Source: Anopheles merus
Taxonomy: Eukaryota > Arthropoda > Insecta > Diptera > Culicidae
Direction of reading: 5' to 3'
DNA length: 64,000 nucleotides
Assembly: GCF_017562075.2 (NCBI RefSeq)
Contig: NC_054085.1
Span: 21,302,808-21,366,807, forward strand
The translations under genes were made by a program, and so were the position numbers. This document shows, one piece after another, positions 22,398 to 33,819 of the stretch (its first letter is position 1; every line of letters starts with the position of its first letter). The notes under the pieces were generated by a model that searched no databases, was not told where the DNA came from, and worked only from the letters and a program-made list of their open reading frames with translations.

Positions 22398-25227
22398 TGA
22401 GCGCGGAAAGGGAGATGAAATTCTTGGATTTTTGATTGAAATTCTTGGAAAATATGCTGAGAATTTATTTTCGATGCGCAAAATTGAAGGTATCAGCGGT
22501 TGGATATCATTATTGTATCAAATTAACCTCACTTTATAAGCTTTTTTGTCATTTCTCGATAATTAAGCGCAAATAATCGTATTAAATTTGGAGAGCGATG
22601 CTCCAATACAACAAATTTTGAGATTTAAGGTCATGCTAATGAATTCCAACTAGCAATTGCTTGATGGATATAATTTCATATATCTGCTTGTAGCTTTTAT
22701 GTGATCAGAAAACCTCTTCAAACATATTTGTACTAAACTTTGAACTTCCACGTTACTGCTTTAGTCACCATCAAGGTCTTTGGGCTGAATGACTCTATTC
22801 TGAGGCCGTACTTTTCGTAATTCTTGGGTGAAGAAACGCGATTGTGGAGGAGTTTTATCTAGTGTTTTCTTCTTCTGATCAAGATGGATGCTCTAGAGCT
22901 CTTGGAAATATCTTTGAACACTTTGCTCCTGAATATCCTGCTGAATCCTCCTGAAGAATTTGCCACAATTTCTCAATGTTTTGTATATTAATTACAAAAA
23001 AGTCTTACATGCCGTCATTTTCGGAAAAGTCAGAAATTTGACATCTAAAAGACTTCGTTTATTCTTTTAGTTTTGTGTTCGAAATCTCAATTCCATTCAA
23101 TTTGAATTGAATTTCAAGAATTACTGTAGTTCCTTAAATATGATGAAAATTATTGAAGTTGTTTCGACATGCTCTTTTGCCACTTAATTAGCACCACATG
23201 TTATTATCCCTTGGAGACATCCGTTATCACAGTAGCTTCATAATTCCGTGCCTCTAGCGTCTTGTTTGAGCATTTCAATTCTATTTACCTCAAATCGCCT
23301 CAACGAACTGCAAGTAGCCTTCACTCATCTTGACTCCTGCGTCGTAGACCCGTAGGCTATGGGATTGGGAAGGGAAACGGCACCAAAAAAAAATCATTGC
23401 CCATTTCCTCCTACAAAAGCACCAGTGTATCCTGTTTCCTGTAGCAAATGTATCGACATTTGTCACTGTGTGTTTGTGTGTGTTTGTGTGTGACCACCTG
23501 GATAACGAGTGGTGGTCCCGAGCGTGGTTAGGCACTGTTTTCTCTCGTGAAAATTAGGTCCGGTTGCCCTACCCGCTCTCGCAACAAGCAAACCAACCGT
23601 GACGGGCGTACGAGCAAGCAGCGACGGAACACGACAGGAAATGTTGTTTAATTAAATTAATGGCCGGAATAATGTCGGTGACATCCGTGCCGCCATCGCC
23701 AAACCGAATCCAATGGAGCCGGCGCGCACATGCCGGAAAGGACTCAACCGTGCACGACGCCGGCAGAGGAAGTGTTTATTGATTTAGTTGATGAACAACC
23801 CCCACCCGCAGAACCGGGCCTTATCAGCGTGCCCAATCCCCAAACCATGCCTGGTTGCCACCGCAGCAGTAGGACGGGAGGCTTTCTTCCTTCCCCCCCT
23901 GATAAGCCTAATTTTGGAACAAAAGAGAGCCTAAAAGAGAGTCTTCTCCCGCCGTCTTCCACAACTGCAACCACTGTCGCAAAACTATTCCCGGTACATG
24001 AAAGACATCCTTGGATCTTTTCAAACGTGAGCTGCGGAGAAAAAAAGAAGCCCCAGCAGTATCTTAAAATAGGCTGCTCCATTTCTGATTGATTGCTGGC
24101 GAAGTGATTTGTGGAAAAGATCCCTGCAGTAGGAGACACAAAAAAGGGCCCGCAACGGTTTGACATTTACCGGTCGCCAGTTATTTCCGAACTACCGGCC
24201 GAGAACATCATTAACGAGACGATAATTGTAATTAAACAAAACCCCAGTACCAAGATATTCTCCCACTTCCTTTTTTTCTCGATCTTCTGGGTAAAGTATT
24301 TTGGGGCGAATGATGTTATCTTTTCCACGCTCAACTGGTTTACTTCAAAGACACGCACACACACACATTACACAAGCCCTAATGAGCATTCGGTACAGTG
24401 GGGGGATGGCTATTTACTTTCTTTTGAGGATTGTAGAATCAATATCAGTATGGCAGGGGTTTTTTTGTACTGCAGCTTTCCTATTTTGGTGCAAAGTTTG
24501 TCTTTTTGTCGCTGTACCATCAAAAGAAACGACACATTTGCTAATGTTTTGCGCCCGACTTGCTTTACGGGTTTGGATTTTGCATCATGATGCTGCTTCC
24601 GGCTGGAATGACGCCGCTTTTCAGCGAACTGAGTGAAAGGAACGGGTCGTCATTCTTTGACCCGTACGACGGCGACGACGGCGGCAGTCATCAATCGTGC
24701 CTGCACGTGAAAGTAGGGCTCACGATCTGACCCTGACCGGTAGCTCGGAGGGAAGAGATCGACGTGTCCCCGGCAGGCCCCAGGGGGGAACGACACGGCC
24801 ACGACGCGCTGCTAGCAATTAGCCATCTGCAGCACCGCCTCCTTCGGTTGGTAGCCATAGCGAATTGGAGCTCCGACCGGCCCAGAAAGGGGTTTCCGTT
24901 TTTCGCGACGCGTGTATCTTGTGCACAGCTCCCTTGAGGGAGGGGAGTTTGGTTGAAATAGACACACACACTGCACTAACCGCACTAGCCGCCTCCGGTG
25001 TCGTTTGCGCTTCGCGTATATTATAGGTCATTCGGGGAATCGTTTCGCCACACTCGCCGACGGTGGAGCATTCCGTGCCGGGAGAGAGAGAGAGAGAGTG
25101 AGAGATTGGTTGCGTTGGTTTCCACTTTTAATAGAACCATCAATCAAACTCACTGGTAGCTTAGCAATACCCTTCCCGAAAGAGGTTCATGAGGTCGCGA
25201 TAATGTTGAAGCCACACTGCTAGTGAT
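22398..25227. other. Non-coding interval 3' of the LRR gene
   Basis: Possibly 3' UTR or 3' intron. A donor-like GGGGTAAGGG lies at 22271-22280. A TTTAATTAAATTAATGG homeodomain-type cluster is at 23647-23663. Nothing coding was recognised. Confidence 0.45.
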
Positions 25228-25945
25228 GGGAGCTCGGAATTGGAGCTACCCAATTCCGATAACGTGTTCGGAATAAATTTCGGAGCCGAATCCGACGCTG
25301 AAATCGATTCCGATTCCGAATCCGATTCCAAATCCAAGGCCGAATCCGGAACCAAATCCGGAGCCGAGACCGGACCCGAATCCAGAGCCGAATCCGGGGC
25401 CGATTCTGGAGCCGAATCCAGAGCCGAATCCGGACCCGAAACCAGAGCCGAATCCGGACCCGAATCCGGACCCAAATCTGGAGCCGAATCCGTAGCCAAT
25501 TCCGGAACTGAATCCGGAGCCGACTCCGAATCCGGAAATGGAAATAGGTCCAGAATCGGGATCGTCTTGAGTATCGGGGGCTCCGGAAACGGAATCAAAA
25601 TTGACTCCAGAATTGGAATTACCGGTTCTTATGGAGATGCCAAAATCGACTCCGATTTCGAAGCCGATTCTCAGAATTTCTCAAAAATACCCACAAGGGA
25701 GCCAATTCCGATTCCGGCCTGATTCCTACTCCGGAACCAATTCTGATTTCCGGTATCAGTTCCGGAGCCTGATCTGGACCAAATTGCAAATTTCCCGGAC
25801 GATTCCGATTCCGGGACCTATTTCGGAGTCGATTTCGATTCCAGAGCCGATTCCGGAATCGATAATGGAAACTGATTCCGGACCAACTATCCGGAATCGA
25901 TTCCAAAAATCTTCGGAGCTAGCCGGAATCGATTCCGACGAAAAC
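25228..25945. repeat. Degenerate CCGAATCCGGA minisatellite
   Basis: About 700 bp of imperfect 6- and 12-bp units built on GAATCC/GGATTC with TCCGGA centres (exact palindrome GATTCCGGAATC at 25849-25860). It is open in several frames on both strands, so the Asp/Ser/Glu-Pro-like translations are artefacts. Confidence 0.8.
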
Positions 25946-27283
25946 TTCATTTTCCCCATCACTACACACTGCTGCTTGGCTCCCCAGCATCCCCAAGGGG
26001 GTCGTGTTTTTGGCAACTCCCCGCTTTCCTAAGCATGTTTAGCCTAATTGAACGCGAACACTCAACGCGCTGAACGAGTTCACTCGCTGACACACACACA
26101 CACCTAATCGCAGCAGCACCAAAGTGTTGAAGCACGAGTGCCGATTGGGTCGGGATTTTAATTTTCCTGAAAGGATAGGCATCATCATAATTACTCGCTC
26201 GCAGGCTCGCTCTCCTTTGCCCAGCACGAAAACCAGCGTGTTTTAATCAAACTGCTGCTGCTGCTGCGTGTTAAATCCGGCTTCGATGTGAATTAATTCG
26301 CTATTTTTAAAAACACTCCAACAAACACTGGGCTTAGATGGCGGGTGGCGTTAGAGGACACACCGGAGCCCGTCACAATCGGTACAGCAATCAAATTTGG
26401 AGAAAAGAGTGTTCAATTAGCAAGCTAGTCTAATTAATTCATCTCATGGGGCAGTATAGTAGTTGATGAAACTCGGCGAGTGAGGCCTTTTGCGCCTCGC
26501 AATCTTAATCCATGCTTTCCTTAGCCTTTTCGATGCGCAGTGTCCTTGGGCGAGTTTTTTTTTCCCTTCACCTGCTGGTTGCGGTAAACTTTCTGCGGTT
26601 AAACCTCAGGCGGTAATCCAAACTAAAAGAGAAAAGGCGCGCGAACCAGCAGCTACATCAAAAGCGAAGCGAGGGCAGTTGCTCCGTTGCTGCCGGGCAG
26701 GAAGCAGACACGCCGAAGGAGGAAAATCAAGCGAAAATAATTAAACCATTTAAAGTTTTAAATTGAACCGCCCGGTCTCTGGCCGGCGCTGTTCGGCGCA
26801 TTTTTATAGCCTTGACGAATTTTTAAGGAACAAACGGAGGTCCCTCAAAGTGTGTTTGTGTGTGTGTGCCGTAAGTGTAACGCGTAATGACACTTAGCAC
26901 AGTGACGTTCCCCTTGTGTCTTTTTTCCCCCTGCTTTAGCCCTGTGCCTGTGGAGGTGCCCTCGATTGCCCTCTTCCGCAGCAAAAGTGACAGGGCACTG
27001 CGCGGCCCCACATAGAAGGAGGATGCAGCCCAGAGAAAAATATTATAATTATGTCATAAAACTGGCCACAATTGATTGGCCCACGGCAGGTAACGGAGCC
27101 CAACAGCGCGAGAGAAAGGGAAAAAGGGGAAGTTATAGTTTCTGGGGACTGGCAATGCGATCGTAAAACCAGTGTGTCAGACATCAGCCGGGTTGAAGGA
27201 AGGTAAAATGAAAGATGGGTTTAAAAAATATAAAACCCCGTAAAACAAAACGTCTCCCGTCCGATGAGTAATGGTTGTGTAAC
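25946..27283. other. Non-coding interval
   Basis: Contains AATTAG/TAATTAATT clusters (26413-26440) and a CTG-rich patch near 26253. No gene recognised. Confidence 0.5.
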
Positions 27284-27323
27284 GAGAGAGAGAGAGAGAG
27301 AGAGAGCGGGAGAGAAAGAGAGA
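27284..27323. repeat. GAGA tract beside a homeodomain-type AT cluster
   Basis: GA repeat 27284-27306 and an interrupted continuation to 27323, followed at once by TAATTAAATTAAATTA (27331-27346). A smaller GA tract lies at 25082-25098. Confidence 0.85.
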
Positions 27324-28236
27324 TGGTGCGTAATTAAATTAAATTATATTTGAAACACCACCCCGCACGGGCGGGAAGGGAGGAGTTTTGAGTTGAGGCG
27401 AAAATTGAATTCAAAACAGAACCGAAACAGAACGGATCCCCAAAAAACCAGTGCCACCATGCAGCAGTCGTCTGCTTGATGCTGATGATGAAGGGTACAC
27501 TGGGAATAACAACACAAAAAACGTGCTACACGCATTGCAGAGCACAAAAAGTAGAAAAGAATGGAAATAAATGTCCAAGAAGGCAATAAAATAATGGTTG
27601 TTTGGCCGCCCCGGAAGGACGGATGTCTTTGTGGTCTTTGAAGAACGTGAAACCGAGTGTAACAAAAAGAAGAGGGTAATAAAGTGAAAATTGAATGATA
27701 ATGTACCCACCCACAGGTCCCACTTCTCGCCCCTTCTTAAAAACTCCCAACGACGACCCCATGGTGTAACGCCCCGTTCGCCCCCTCTTTCCCCCCCCCC
27801 CCCTCCGTAAGTTTAACACGTAAGCAACGCGGAAGCATCATCTTCAACTTTAAAAGCAATATTTCTTCTACAGAAAACACACCGACACAGCAAGTATATA
27901 AGCATATTGAAGCATTGAAGGTAGGGAAGGAGAACAAATAAAGCGTACAATTTCACTTCATACTCTCCTCTAAAAGGTGATAAAAAAAAACTTGATGTAA
28001 CAAAAAAAAAACAGCAACAGAAAATAAAAATAAAAGAAACGGAATAGCCGTGTTTGAAGCATAAAGCAACATAAAGAAAAAATGAAAACTTCGACTGTGA
28101 AATGATTCCAACAGCAAGCGCGGCATATTTTAACATTAAGAGAAAACGCAACAGAAGAAAAAAAAACACATAAACCCCTCGACAGTCATACACGCTATTG
28201 CTAAAACACTGTAACGAAAAAGAAACAGTGTGTGTT

Positions 28237-28244
28237 TGTATATA
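28237..28244 (+). promoter_or_regulatory. Pumilio-type motif TGTATATA
   Basis: Exact match to UGUANAUA, the binding site of PUF proteins, on the sense strand of the presumed 3' UTR. Confidence 0.35.
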
Positions 28245-28409
28245 GAAAAAAGAGAAAAGAAAGGAGGAGTGTAGTAATCATAGAAAAAAAAACGAATGAA
28301 AACCTATTAAATAGAAATATACAAAAAAAAACTAAATCGTTAAAAAGAAAAACAAGCACTAGAAATCGAAAACAGAAACTAGAAATTGATGTTGATGAAA
28401 TGAAAAACG

Positions 28410-28417
28410 TGTAAATA
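28410..28417 (+). promoter_or_regulatory. Pumilio-type motif TGTAAATA
   Basis: Second exact UGUANAUA match, 173 bases after the first. Confidence 0.35.
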
Positions 28418-29036
28418 GCATAACTTAGCATTTAACGTCTCTAAATGTGTTTTCGAAACAAATAAACAAACAAAAGGAAATGCAACAAAGGAATAGGAAG
28501 TGAAAAATTCATGCAAATAGGAATTAAATACAAACTTATATCAAGCAGTAAACGAAGGAAGTGGAAAACACTGTTCGTGACAAGTATTGCGGGGTTGTTA
28601 TCAATTTTAAAATTAAAAAACAAACAAACAAACATATACCATAGCTAGAGAAAAGAAATAAAAACACAAAACTCCAGAGAAAAAAAATCTTTGTAAAAAT
28701 TGATGTTCAAAGGAAGGTAACGAAAGCAAATCGGAGAAGCAGCAGATATTGTTGTTTCAAAATAGCCGTCAACCGTAGTGTAATGAAAGAGGAAAAAAAA
28801 CAAGAATGAAATAATTAACGTAACTGTGGATAGAAATTGTAACGATTCGAAACAAAATGGCAAACAAAATCAAATCAAAAACGACTGCGTGATCGTGGTA
28901 GGACGAACATTGACGAACACTCTTACCGAACCGCTCCACCAACTTTGAAACACTTATTTGCGTGTGAATTTTTAGGTCGTAAATGAAAACAAAAAACGGA
29001 AAAAAAGAAAACAATTCGAGAAAGCATATTGAATGT

Positions 29037-29044
29037 TGTACATA
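29037..29044 (+). promoter_or_regulatory. Pumilio-type motif TGTACATA
   Basis: Third exact UGUANAUA match, about 170 bases before the AATAAA signal. Confidence 0.35.
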
Positions 29045-29214
29045 AACTATGCAAACACTATATAGCAAAACACACGCCGGTGTGTTACAGTAGAAGAAGT
29101 GGTATTGCTACACAGATGTGCGCATTCGAACAATGTGGAGCACACGGAACGAGAACGGCAGAGCATACCAACTGTGTAAAAAACAAAAACAAAGCGAAAT
29201 TAAAACAAATGGAA

Positions 29215-29220
29215 AATAAA
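29215..29220 (+). terminator. Polyadenylation signal AATAAA
   Basis: Canonical hexamer at the right edge of the A-rich segment, followed about 45 bases later by a T-rich run (GTCTCTTTTTTC). Earlier copies in the same segment (for example 27937-27942) could serve shorter transcripts. Confidence 0.45.
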
Positions 29221-29240
29221 CGCATAATTTTTCATTAAAA

Positions 29241-31892
29241 ATAAGGAATTGTTAGTTAATTTTGTCTCTTTTTTCTCATAATTTGGATGACCAATATGAT
29301 GACATCATTTTAGGACGTTTTCTTCTCTCGCCTTTTTCCGCTTTCGTCGATCCTCAGGCGTGATTTATCTTTTTTTCTGAAGAACAAGAGGGACATCGCT
29401 TTTATCCATATTTCATCGGAGACACCAGGAGAACATTCACAGCAAGCGGTGAAACTGGCACGGATCATTTTCGATTATTTTCGTCGCAGTGTGAGGGCGT
29501 TCCCCACAATTAGATTTCTTCTGGTAGTTGATATTCGGTAACAGGAGAGCATGATCAAAAGGAGATCACTTCTACCAACACTACGATGATCGCGAGTGTT
29601 CAGGTGACATGCGGCGTTAGGATGAGGCTCGTGTTTTGGAAGAAAGTAACAAGGTAACATCCAACGGTAGAGGATGTCTACTCACCTGTCGGTAGCCGCC
29701 CGAGTGCCATCTCTTTCGTGTGCATTGTCATCTAACGCGTTCTTATCATCGCCGCTCTAATCGTGTGAGCGAATGCGATCGACAGCGTGTCCTCTGATTG
29801 GTCCAATTATAGTTCGGCTTTATTCATGTAAGTGTTAGATCGTTTCAAGTAAGAGGATGGTATCTATATACTTAAAGGCACTTCTTTTTTATAGAGTTTT
29901 TAGTGGAGTGATACAGTTGGCTCTTTCTCGATTATCTAATTGGAAACCGATCGATTGTAGATCAAACTACATTCTCTGCTTTTCTCACTCATTCGCACGT
30001 TATTAGACTTTTGGATGCAACAGATGTATGAGTGAAAGGAGAGCTTTTTTCTCTTTTTAGCGTGTTATCATGATAGTTGGCAGGTCAGTAGCTATGTCAT
30101 TAAATTATATAAAAAACATTATTAATTAAATTCAATAAATGAAGTTAAATTAATTAATTAAATAATAAAATTAAATTTTATAACTACTGTTAACTGCAGA
30201 CGTTTTTTTTATATTTTTACTAAGCCATATTTAAAAAATTAAGCTATTTTCATTATCCAATGTTGGACAAATCGATTTTCTAGGCTTGGTTTTGAGTTTC
30301 TCGTACAATTTCATATTATTCAATTGTAAAATTTGTAACAATTCTTTTTCAAGGTACTCTATTTTAATTCAATACACTTTTAAGATTTTAAGTAGAAGAC
30401 ACTAAGCAAGGATTCCGTCGATTCATTCTAACTATTACAAGGCAAACATAAGAAATATTACATTTTCTCGTGACTTTATGATTTCGTTTATTGTGTAATT
30501 GAGTGAATAATTAATCAATATGATAAAAAAATAAGTTTATTGTATAAATTTAAATGTTCAATTTCATTGAATGTATTTAAACTCAAGCACTTTTCGAAGG
30601 CAACGGTAGCTTATCAAAAAAAAACCCAAAAAAACAAACACCCTCCAATTACCACTCAGCTGCACAAATACGCTTTTCAACAGCCCCATCAATGCGTCGG
30701 AAGCAAATCAGGTATCGAGGCGGCGTAATAACTGTGACCAAACTTCTCCGGAAAACAGCGATCGGTTAATTAATAAAACAATGGTCACGTTAAGCGTTGT
30801 AACTAATAGTGACGCTCTCGATGGTGGGATAAAAACACCACTCCGCTCACACCAACACACCTCCTCCATCATTGCCCGCACAGAAAACAGTAAGACAAGC
30901 GCTAGACATCCCAGCAATCGCCCGAAGGCATTTGAGCATTTGAGGGAAGAACGACAATTTGAGACAGCGCCGGGCAACAAAAACAAGCGTTCCCTTTCTT
31001 CCCCGCCAACGAATGCAGACGACCGGCCGGTTGATGGTTCTGTTTTTCAGCAGCAACAACATCATCGGACTGGATTGTTATGAAATAAAACAACTGTTAA
31101 TTAATTTCATTAAAGTTTGTTTTTCCCTATAGCCCCACCCCATAGTCCCACCTTGGCGGTGTTCCGTGCCGGTGACAGGCCGGCCAAAGAAGCAGACCCT
31201 CGAAGTATTTGGCTTTCCACCAACACCGTGAACCAGTTTGAACATCTACAGCTGCGGAGGGGAATTTTTGTGTAATGAAGAACGAATCAACTCATAATTT
31301 TTATAAGCATGAGAAAATGAAAAAAAAGACCTACAAACAGACGTTTGTACATTGTATTTGTTACTCGGCAGAGCAGGCAGTAGACGAAACAATCGACCCA
31401 CTCCCACTGTGACTCACCCGCGCCCGTGTTGCTCTAGTTTGGCCGTTAGCGGGCAATGGTGCTAGAACAAATCGAAACAAAAATAACTAACGCCAAGCAA
31501 ACGGCGCGAGGGAGTGATGACAACGGTAGTTAACAATGAAAAACTCAGGTGCGTTTTTCTTTCGCACCCTGCTTGGCACTGGGAACACACAGCTGCTGAC
31601 GGACCAGCAGAAGGCTTTGGCAGAGTTTTTGGAATCAATTAATTAAATCTTAAAAGAAAGCTAACTTTTCTCCGTGCGGATCGGAGTCGGGCAACTTCTG
31701 GCTGCAAGATTTCTAGAACAATAATTCTAACAGAAGGCTTACCGGGTATTGCAGGACTCTTTTAGCCTCTAAACGATTTATTAACACAATTTATTCACTT
31801 ACCTGGTTCAATGCAGGGTTCGTTTTTCAATTTTATTAGCTGTTTATATTGATGATTTTATTGAGTATTTATCGAAAGTCCCCTTCAGCATC
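29241..31892. other. Intergenic interval
   Basis: The A skew ends at 29240. Several TTAATTAA-type clusters (30765, 31096, 31638) could be homeodomain sites. A strong minus strand donor CCAG|GTAAGTG lies at 31797-31807 with no recognisable exon beside it. Confidence 0.5.
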
Positions 31893-32748
<856 letters not shown>

Positions 32749-32967
32749 ATGTTGCGTCATTTTAACAAACGTTCTCACTATAACTTTATAAGCATAGCCA
32801 TCACCATTTTATGTCATTTTGACAATCGTTTCGATCGTTCCCGAATTCGATTGAGTTTGGGAGAGTGGCTGTATGTAACACACTTGGTGTTCAATTCATG
32901 GCCAAGGTTTGACTGATGAGCTAGCGATTTTTTCTTCTTATTTTTGGGTCCAAGCAGTATCCTAATA

Positions 32968-33187
32968 CAGGGTTTTCCAAGTCAGTTTCAAATGTAACCG
33001 CATCCAAGATGTTTTTCAACAGCTGTCAAATGGCTTAGTTGCTTCAAAATGAAATTTCAGTTTCAACACATAACAAAGCACTGTCAAACTCAATCCAGCT
33101 TGAGTCGTGTTGAAAATCATGTTGGATTAACATCTTGTACGCGGTGAATAACAATTTTTACATTCGAAACTGACTTGGAAAACCCTG
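32968..33187. mobile_element. Foldback MITE, CAGGGTTTTCC type
   Basis: 220 bp, flanked by TA on both sides. Its 30-bp terminal inverted repeats (32968-32997 and 33158-33187) differ at one base. The inner arms also pair imperfectly, so most of the element is a long foldback. No coding capacity. Confidence 0.75.
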
Positions 33188-33308
33188 TATTGCTATTCCA
33201 ACTGAGACCGATTGAAATTGTAACAATTGTAGAGGTAAATTGAACCTAACATAAAACATTGAGATGCAATAGAAGGCATTTAGCAAAAAAAAAACACGAA
33301 AGTGTGCT

Positions 33309-33486
33309 TCTTTTTTTCTATTAAGCGTAACGTCCTACGCGGACATGCCGGCCAATACAGGCTTTCGAGACTTAGTTCATTACCAAGCAGTCCTTGCTAC
33401 GGGAGGACGTTCCATTCTAAGCTTGAATCCATGACGGGCATATTATTGAGTCGTTTGAGTTGACGACTGTATCACGGGATTCCCCT
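33309..33486 (-). mobile_element. tRNA-derived SINE, copy B
   Basis: Reverse complement of copy A with scattered differences. Box A is at 33462-33475 and box B (GGATTCAAGC) at 33421-33430, both on the minus strand. It ends in an A-rich tail next to a T run on the + strand. Confidence 0.75.
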
Positions 33487-33610
33487 GGCAGTGTGCAGTA
33501 GCACAACAGTGTGCTATAGGTATTGAATTATTTAAAAACATATTTTGTCAAACATATTGAAACAGGTTTTTATATTCATTACTGATTGCACATATCTGGC
33601 TGCTACATTA

Positions 33611-33817
33611 CAGAGTTTTCCAGGGGTTCTCATAGTTGTAGGACACTTCTTTGACTTCTTATGGGAAGTGAACTTCATATTATGCAAAATTGGACTCTAG
33701 GCACCCTTTCTGGACAAGCGTGCTATATTGTCCAATTATCATTACATTAAGTTCATTGCACACAAAAAGGAGTCAATAAAGTGTCCCACAGCTATGAAGA
33801 ACTCCTGGATAACCCTG
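33611..33817. mobile_element. TA-flanked MITE, family 3, copy 1
   Basis: 207 bp between TA dinucleotides, with imperfect inverted repeats of about 48 bp (starting CAGAGTTTTCCAGGGGTTC; ending ATAACCCTG). It is homologous along its length to 57798-58040. Confidence 0.65.
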
Positions 33818-33819
33818 TA

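Larger units (their letters stand above)
27874..29240 (+). other. Probable 3' UTR (A-rich terminal exon)
   Basis: A long stretch with far more A than T on the + strand, many short A runs and no long open frame, ending at AATAAA 29215-29220 followed by T-rich sequence. Flanking DNA does not show this skew. Insect 3' UTRs often look like this. Three Pumilio-type UGUANAUA motifs lie inside on the sense strand. A fair acceptor (ATTTCTTCTACAG, ending 27873) sits where the strong skew begins. The nearest + strand gene is the LRR receptor, so this may be the end of a roughly 7-kb or spliced 3' UTR; that link is inference. Confidence 0.45.

Noticed and set aside
25161..26032. Acidic or Asn/Arg-rich repeat proteins on both strands
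   Set aside because: Translations of the GAATCCGGA minisatellite; several frames are open at once.
31797..31807. Minus strand 5' splice site CCAG|GTAAGTG
   Set aside because: Strong match but no coding or leader exon beside it and no polypyrimidine tract to make it recursive.
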